8,292 bases of DNA, from assembly GCA_964543995.1 (NCBI GenBank), contig CAZJBB010000145.1:1-8292 (forward strand), read 5' to 3'. The DNA comes from CAIXTV01 sp964543995 (GTDB lineage: Bacteria > Bacteroidota > Bacteroidia > Bacteroidales > CAIXTV01). Positions within the stretch are counted from its first letter, which is position 1. Each line of letters begins with the position of its first letter. Below the pieces are notes generated by a model that was not told the origin of the DNA, searched no databases, and saw nothing but the letters and a program-made list of their open reading frames with translations. This document shows, piece after piece, positions 4,986 through 8,292 of the stretch. The position numbers and the translations under genes were made by a program.

Positions 4986-6155
4986 ATGAATCTCACTATG
5001 AAAAAGAAACTTTTTATTTGCCTAATTTCAATAACGCCATCTTTTTTCTTAATGGCACAAACACAAAAACCTATGATAAAAACAGCAAGTGGTTTAGAGT
5101 ACCGAATTGATGTTGAAGGTACTGGAGCTAAACCCGTTAACGGAGATAAAGTAGTAGTGCATTATACAGGAAAACTTACGAATGATACTATTTTCGATAG
5201 CTCTCATAAAAGAAACCAACCATTTACTTTTGTTCTTGGTGTTGGCCAAGTTATTAAAGGATGGGACGAAGGTATTGCTTTAATGAAGGTAGGCTCCAAA
5301 GCAACCTTTAAAATTCCGGCCAATTTAGGTTATGGAGACCGGGATATGGGTGTGATTCCTCCAAATTCAACCTTAATTTTTGATGTTGAACTGTTAAATG
5401 TGATTTCAGGTCCAAAACCTTTTGAATTAGGTGCAAAACAATGGGTGACTTTGCCTTCAGGAGTTAAATATGTGGTACTTAAAGACGGTACAGGAAACAA
5501 GGTTTTACCAACGATGAAAGTTACCGTTCATTATTCTGGTTATTTCGATGATGGAAAGCTTTTCGATTCCTCTGTTCAGAGAGATGAACCTATTTCCGTT
5601 ACTTTAGGTAAAAGACAAATTATCCCCGGTCTTGAAGAAGGCTTAGCCCAATTAAAAGTTGGCGATAAAGCTAAAATATTTATTCCTTATAATTTAGCTT
5701 ATGGAGAATCAGGTCGGGGTGCAATACCGGCTAAAGCAAATTTAACTTTCGATATTGATGTTCTTCAAGCAATTGAAGCTCCAAAAATTGCAGCATATAA
5801 TGTGGCTGGAAAAGACACTTTAACCACCAAATCCGGTTTAAAATATATCATGGTGAAACAAGGAGTAGGTCCAAAAGCCATTGTCGGGAAAAAAGTAAAA
5901 GTTCACTATACCGGATTTTTACTTGACGGAACCACTTTCGATTCTTCTGTTGAAAGAGGAGAGCCTTTTGAATTTCCTTTAGGTCAAGGCCAGGTAATAC
6001 CCGGTTGGGACGAAGGCATTCAATTACTGAAGGTAGGTGATCAAGCTCGTTTCATTATTCCTCCATCGATAGGATATGGTGCTCAAACCATGGGCCCAAT
6101 TCCGGCGAACTCCACCTTGATTTTTGATGTGGAATTAATTGATGTAGAAAAATAA
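4986..6155 (+). CDS. Secreted triple-FKBP peptidyl-prolyl isomerase
   Basis: This exported protein of 389 aa (385 if the second ATG at 4998 is used) has a Sec signal peptide ending FFLMA-QTQ (cleavage after Ala24 of the longer form) and no lipobox. The 4998 start, giving MKKKLF, looks more like a normal signal n-region. Three FKBP units follow at about 33-139, 154-262 and 280-389. Units 1 and 3 keep the full pocket (Tyr60, Phe70, Asp71, Phe80, Trp93, Tyr116, Phe132; and Tyr308, Phe318, Asp319, Phe328, Trp341, Tyr364, Phe380). Unit 2 keeps Tyr183, Phe193 and Asp194 but has Ile203 and Leu216 where Phe and the pocket Trp are expected. Roughly half the residues of units 1 and 3 agree by eye, so the array is old rather than freshly duplicated. 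It is probably a soluble periplasmic foldase; single-chain multi-FKBP proteins are commoner in eukaryotes. It ends the operon, 2 nt from the convergent gene. Confidence 0.92.
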   Translation: MNLTMKKKLFICLISITPSFFLMAQTQKPMIKTASGLEYRIDVEGTGAKPVNGDKVVVHYTGKLTNDTIFDSSHKRNQPFTFVLGVGQVIKGWDEGIALMKVGSKATFKIPANLGYGDRDMGVIPPNSTLIFDVELLNVISGPKPFELGAKQWVTLPSGVKYVVLKDGTGNKVLPTMKVTVHYSGYFDDGKLFDSSVQRDEPISVTLGKRQIIPGLEEGLAQLKVGDKAKIFIPYNLAYGESGRGAIPAKANLTFDIDVLQAIEAPKIAAYNVAGKDTLTTKSGLKYIMVKQGVGPKAIVGKKVKVHYTGFLLDGTTFDSSVERGEPFEFPLGQGQVIPGWDEGIQLLKVGDQARFIIPPSIGYGAQTMGPIPANSTLIFDVELIDVEK

Positions 6156-6157
6156 AC

Positions 6158-8146
6158 TTAAAGAATTTCATTCTCTATAATGCTCAGGCTGTCAGTCTGG
6201 GCATTTTTATTTAAGAGTATTTGGTAAGCTGCCCCTTTAACCTCAACTTTAGGCTGCAATGCGTTAAACTCTGATTCTGTGATTTGTTCCCTTTTTAGCA
6301 TTTTCTCAGAAACCCTCCTGTAGTATTCGGATAATGATTCTTTTAGCTGATGATTCTCGTCAAAATAATACTTAAATCCTTTAGGTCTTGGAACAATACA
6401 TGCCAGATAAATGCATTCGGCTAGGGTAAGCTTTGAAACATCCTTTTCGAAATAAAACCTTGCTGCTTCGTTTGCACCATAGATACCCGGACCCCATTCG
6501 ATAATGTTTAAATATACTTCGTACATCCGCTCTTTTGATACAAGGTGTTGATTTTCAATAAGCCATACAATCAAAGCTTCTTCCAGTTTACGGGCAACGG
6601 TTTTATTTCTATTCAGAAAAACATTTTTAACCAATTGCATGCTTATGGTGCTTCCACCCCTCACAAAACGACCTTGTTTAAGATTAATGATAATGGATTC
6701 CTTAAATGCGTCGGGCACAAATCCTTGGTGGTAAAAAAAAGCGCCATCTTCTGATGTGAGCAATGCGTATTTCAAATGGTCAGGAATTTGAGCAAAGGTT
6801 CTATAATTGGGGTTTTCAGGTCCAACAATAAAGCTTCTTAGTACTTTGCCATCCTCGTAAATAGTATGTTCGAAAGGTTCGTTAATATATCCGAGATTGG
6901 TTTTCCCAAAATGCTGTATTCTGAATCCTTCCGGTTTTAGTTCAGAGAAAAACTTTAAGGAATCAGGAATGGATAAATCTACACTAAAGTCCAGATTATA
7001 TGATAATTGGCCTTTGGTTTCAATGCCTTCCAAATTGCTAAACAAACCCTTGGGTAATGAAGAAAAAAGTTCATTCGATGGGAAAGAGGGTTTGTGAATA
7101 GAAAGCGTAATTTGTTTTGCCGGTTCGGTTTTAATTTTAAAATAGGGGTTGAAATTAAATGCATTTAATCCAATTTCAGTGGTACTATCTATTTCAATAA
7201 AGTCGCTTCCGATATTAATGTTGTACTTTAATCCTGCGTTATCAAATATCACATAATCAGGTGATATGCGATTATGTTGAAGATGCAATTGCTTTACTGA
7301 GGCATCTCCTTGTAATCGCAAAATACCTCCTTTCATTTCACTTTCATCCAAACTAAAATTGATACGATTGAATTGCAATTTAGCGTTCCACTTAAAATCT
7401 ACAAAAGGGGTAGAAAGCAAGCCATTATCCTTGGAATACATTGAAAATTGAAGCTTACGTTTTGAAGCTTTCAGTTTTCCTTCCACCAACCAATTGCTTT
7501 CTGTTTTGTCTTCTTTTATTGAAATAGGCAATAGGAAGTCTTCCTTTTCTAAATCAAATTTATCAATACTGAAAGATATGATATGCGCATCGTACTTCAG
7601 TAATGTTTGGAAATTACGAATTGCTACTTTGGAAGGTAATAAATTGAAAATTACTTCAAGTAGTCTATCCATCTGCTTTGCATAATTTACTTTAAGATAG
7701 GAATTTATGCTGTTTGCTTCCTTGGGTTTTGAGCGAAATATGAAAGCATAATTATTTACAGTATCGGCTTTTACGGGAGAGAAAATGGTATTCTCAAGAC
7801 GAAGGTCATTCAGCGAAAGTTCAGCAAAAAGAATTTTGAACAAATTAAAATGAAAGTCGAGTTTTTCTATCTTTAATAAGGTGTCTCCTTCTATTGGTTT
7901 TAGATATATGTTTTCAAAAGATAAACCGTTGATTCCATGAAAATAAGATTCTTCTACATGAAGTTCAACTTTGTGATTGGTTTTGAGTTTTTGAGTGACG
8001 CTAGCCAAGTAATGATGCAAAATTACATTTCGTAAAGCAAAGCTTAAAACCAATAAACCCAAAATGCAGATGGAAGTAATGCTAATATATTTTCTTACTT
8101 TTTTACTTTTAAAAAAATGGCTGATATTAAGTAATACTTTCATCAT
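6158..8146 (-). CDS. Monofunctional peptidoglycan glycosyltransferase (GT51) with large AsmA-like N-terminal region
   Basis: The GT51 domain polymerises lipid II into glycan strands outside the inner membrane. Starting from ATG 8146-8144 the product is 662 aa: short basic cytoplasmic tail, membrane anchor at about 21-39, beta-rich periplasmic region at about 60-420, and GT51 at about 435-610. GT51 motifs are EDGAFFYHQG (466-475, catalytic Glu466), RGGSTISMQLVKN (496-508), RKLEEALI (519-526, second Glu523) and YLNIIEWGPGIYGANEAA (545-562). No transpeptidase domain follows, so it is MtgA-like in activity but nearly three times longer. The extra region begins with FENIYLKPIEGDTLLKIEKL and LSLNDLRLEN, the strand pattern of AsmA-like proteins; this assignment is by pattern only. 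A frame open to 8209 exists, but it would overlap the upstream permease gene by 59 nt and spoil the membrane-anchor N-terminus, so the ATG pair at 8146/8143 is preferred. It is probably co-transcribed with that permease. Confidence 0.9.
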   Translation of the reverse strand: MMKVLLNISHFFKSKKVRKYISITSICILGLLVLSFALRNVILHHYLASVTQKLKTNHKVELHVEESYFHGINGLSFENIYLKPIEGDTLLKIEKLDFHFNLFKILFAELSLNDLRLENTIFSPVKADTVNNYAFIFRSKPKEANSINSYLKVNYAKQMDRLLEVIFNLLPSKVAIRNFQTLLKYDAHIISFSIDKFDLEKEDFLLPISIKEDKTESNWLVEGKLKASKRKLQFSMYSKDNGLLSTPFVDFKWNAKLQFNRINFSLDESEMKGGILRLQGDASVKQLHLQHNRISPDYVIFDNAGLKYNINIGSDFIEIDSTTEIGLNAFNFNPYFKIKTEPAKQITLSIHKPSFPSNELFSSLPKGLFSNLEGIETKGQLSYNLDFSVDLSIPDSLKFFSELKPEGFRIQHFGKTNLGYINEPFEHTIYEDGKVLRSFIVGPENPNYRTFAQIPDHLKYALLTSEDGAFFYHQGFVPDAFKESIIINLKQGRFVRGGSTISMQLVKNVFLNRNKTVARKLEEALIVWLIENQHLVSKERMYEVYLNIIEWGPGIYGANEAARFYFEKDVSKLTLAECIYLACIVPRPKGFKYYFDENHQLKESLSEYYRRVSEKMLKREQITESEFNALQPKVEVKGAAYQILLNKNAQTDSLSIIENEIL
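6179..6208 (+). terminator. Rho-independent terminator of the nrnA-FKBP operon, inside the convergent gene
   Basis: The left arm 6179-6189 pairs with 6195-6205 around the loop TGTCA, giving 11 pairs with two G-T wobbles and a G+C-rich middle. The run of five T that follows starts in the stem and ends at 6208. It begins 24 nt after the stop codon of the triple-FKBP gene. Read on the minus strand the hairpin is followed by ATAGAG rather than T, so it should act only on plus-strand transcripts. It sits in the last 17 codons of the glycosyltransferase gene. Confidence 0.7.
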
Positions 8147-8150
8147 GTTA

Positions 8151-8292
8151 TCAATCAAAACGTATGGCTTTAACAGGAGAAATCTTGGTAATAATATAGG
8201 AGGGACCAAGCATTAACAATAAGCATAAAACAAAAGTAATCAGGTTTATAAGCAAGATGTGTTGAATGTTTAGATTAATGGGTACATAAGCC
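8151..8292 (-). CDS. C-terminus of a LolC/E-FtsX-type ABC transporter permease, 5' part outside window
   Basis: Reading the minus strand from the window edge gives 46 residues before TGA 8153-8151. The fragment begins AYVPINLNIQHILLINL, continues as one hydrophobic membrane span (HILLINLITFVLCLLLML) and ends PSYIITKISPVKAIRFD. The ending ISPVKAIRF(D/E) after the last transmembrane helix is characteristic of FtsX-fold permeases, in Bacteroidota especially those annotated as lipoprotein-releasing (LolC/LolE-like) subunits. Those work in the inner membrane with an ATPase to extract lipoproteins for transfer to the outer membrane. Its stop lies 4 nt before the glycosyltransferase ATG, indicating one operon. 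Other FtsX-fold exporters, such as MacB-like ones, cannot be excluded from so short a piece. Confidence 0.8.
   Translation of the reverse strand, partial: AYVPINLNIQHILLINLITFVLCLLLMLGPSYIITKISPVKAIRFD

Noticed and set aside
4805..4996. 63-codon minus-strand frame opposite the FKBP genes
   Set aside because: It is antisense to a canonical FKBP domain and has no features of its own.
4986..6155. Possible recent tandem repeat within the triple-FKBP gene
   Set aside because: The three units differ at about half or more of their residues and share no long identical DNA stretches, so this is old domain duplication rather than a recent or unstable repeat.
6545..7685. Small frames 6545-6754, 6897-7097, 6979-7164 and 7494-7685 inside the glycosyltransferase gene
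   Set aside because: They lie in other frames of a gene whose product is well supported, and none has a domain, signal or promoter.
1..8292. CRISPR arrays, insertion sequences, tRNA or rRNA genes, toxin-antitoxin pairs and defence genes
   Set aside because: None of the expected repeats, folded RNA signatures or protein motifs were found. The lone HTH gene has no toxin partner next to it.

Overview
The window looks like chromosomal DNA of a member of the Bacteroidota. The evidence is an A+T-rich base composition, promoter -7 boxes of the TAnnTTTG type rather than TATAAT, almost no Shine-Dalgarno sequences, a GldI-type FKBP lipoprotein, a signal peptide cleaved before Gln, and a Bacteroidota-style fused gamma/alpha 2-oxoacid:ferredoxin oxidoreductase. 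There is no sign of phage, insertion sequences, CRISPR, rRNA or tRNA.

Layout. (1) 1-843, minus: the first 281 codons of a korA-type 2-oxoacid:ferredoxin oxidoreductase alpha subunit, cut by the left edge. (2) 844-1557: a 714-bp, very A+T-rich gene-free stretch. Its right end carries three TTACA-N2-TGTRA-like dyads at 23-24 bp spacing, the last lying on the -7 box of the next gene; a perfect dyad sits about 250 bp upstream. (3) 1558-2022, plus: a small Xre/Cro-type HTH regulator, with stop codon overlapping tail-to-tail that of (4) ndk, 2019-2438, minus. (5) 2533-6155, plus: a four-gene operon starting divergently from ndk. It holds an NrnA-type DHH/DHHA1 phosphoesterase, a GldI-like FKBP lipoprotein (ATGA overlap), a lipoprotein with one decayed and one canonical FKBP unit, and a secreted triple-FKBP protein. 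That makes six FKBP-fold units in a row. A rho-independent terminator for this operon lies inside the 3' end of the convergent gene. (6) 6158-8146, minus: a membrane-anchored monofunctional GT51 peptidoglycan glycosyltransferase with about 400 residues of beta-rich, AsmA-like sequence between the anchor and the catalytic domain. (7) 8151-8292, minus: the C-terminus of a LolC/E-FtsX-type ABC permease, cut by the right edge and 4 nt upstream of the glycosyltransferase start.

How the genes fit together. The left part is central carbon and nucleotide metabolism (KorA, Ndk, NrnA). The plus-strand operon couples nanoRNA/pAp turnover to a set of exported prolyl isomerases or chaperones, probably serving the periplasm and outer membrane and possibly gliding or type IX secretion through the GldI-like member. 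The right part is envelope biogenesis (glycan polymerisation and, probably, lipoprotein release). The least ordinary features are the six-unit FKBP operon, the AsmA-like/GT51 architecture and the phased dyads in front of the HTH gene. No wholly new system could be demonstrated from the sequence alone.
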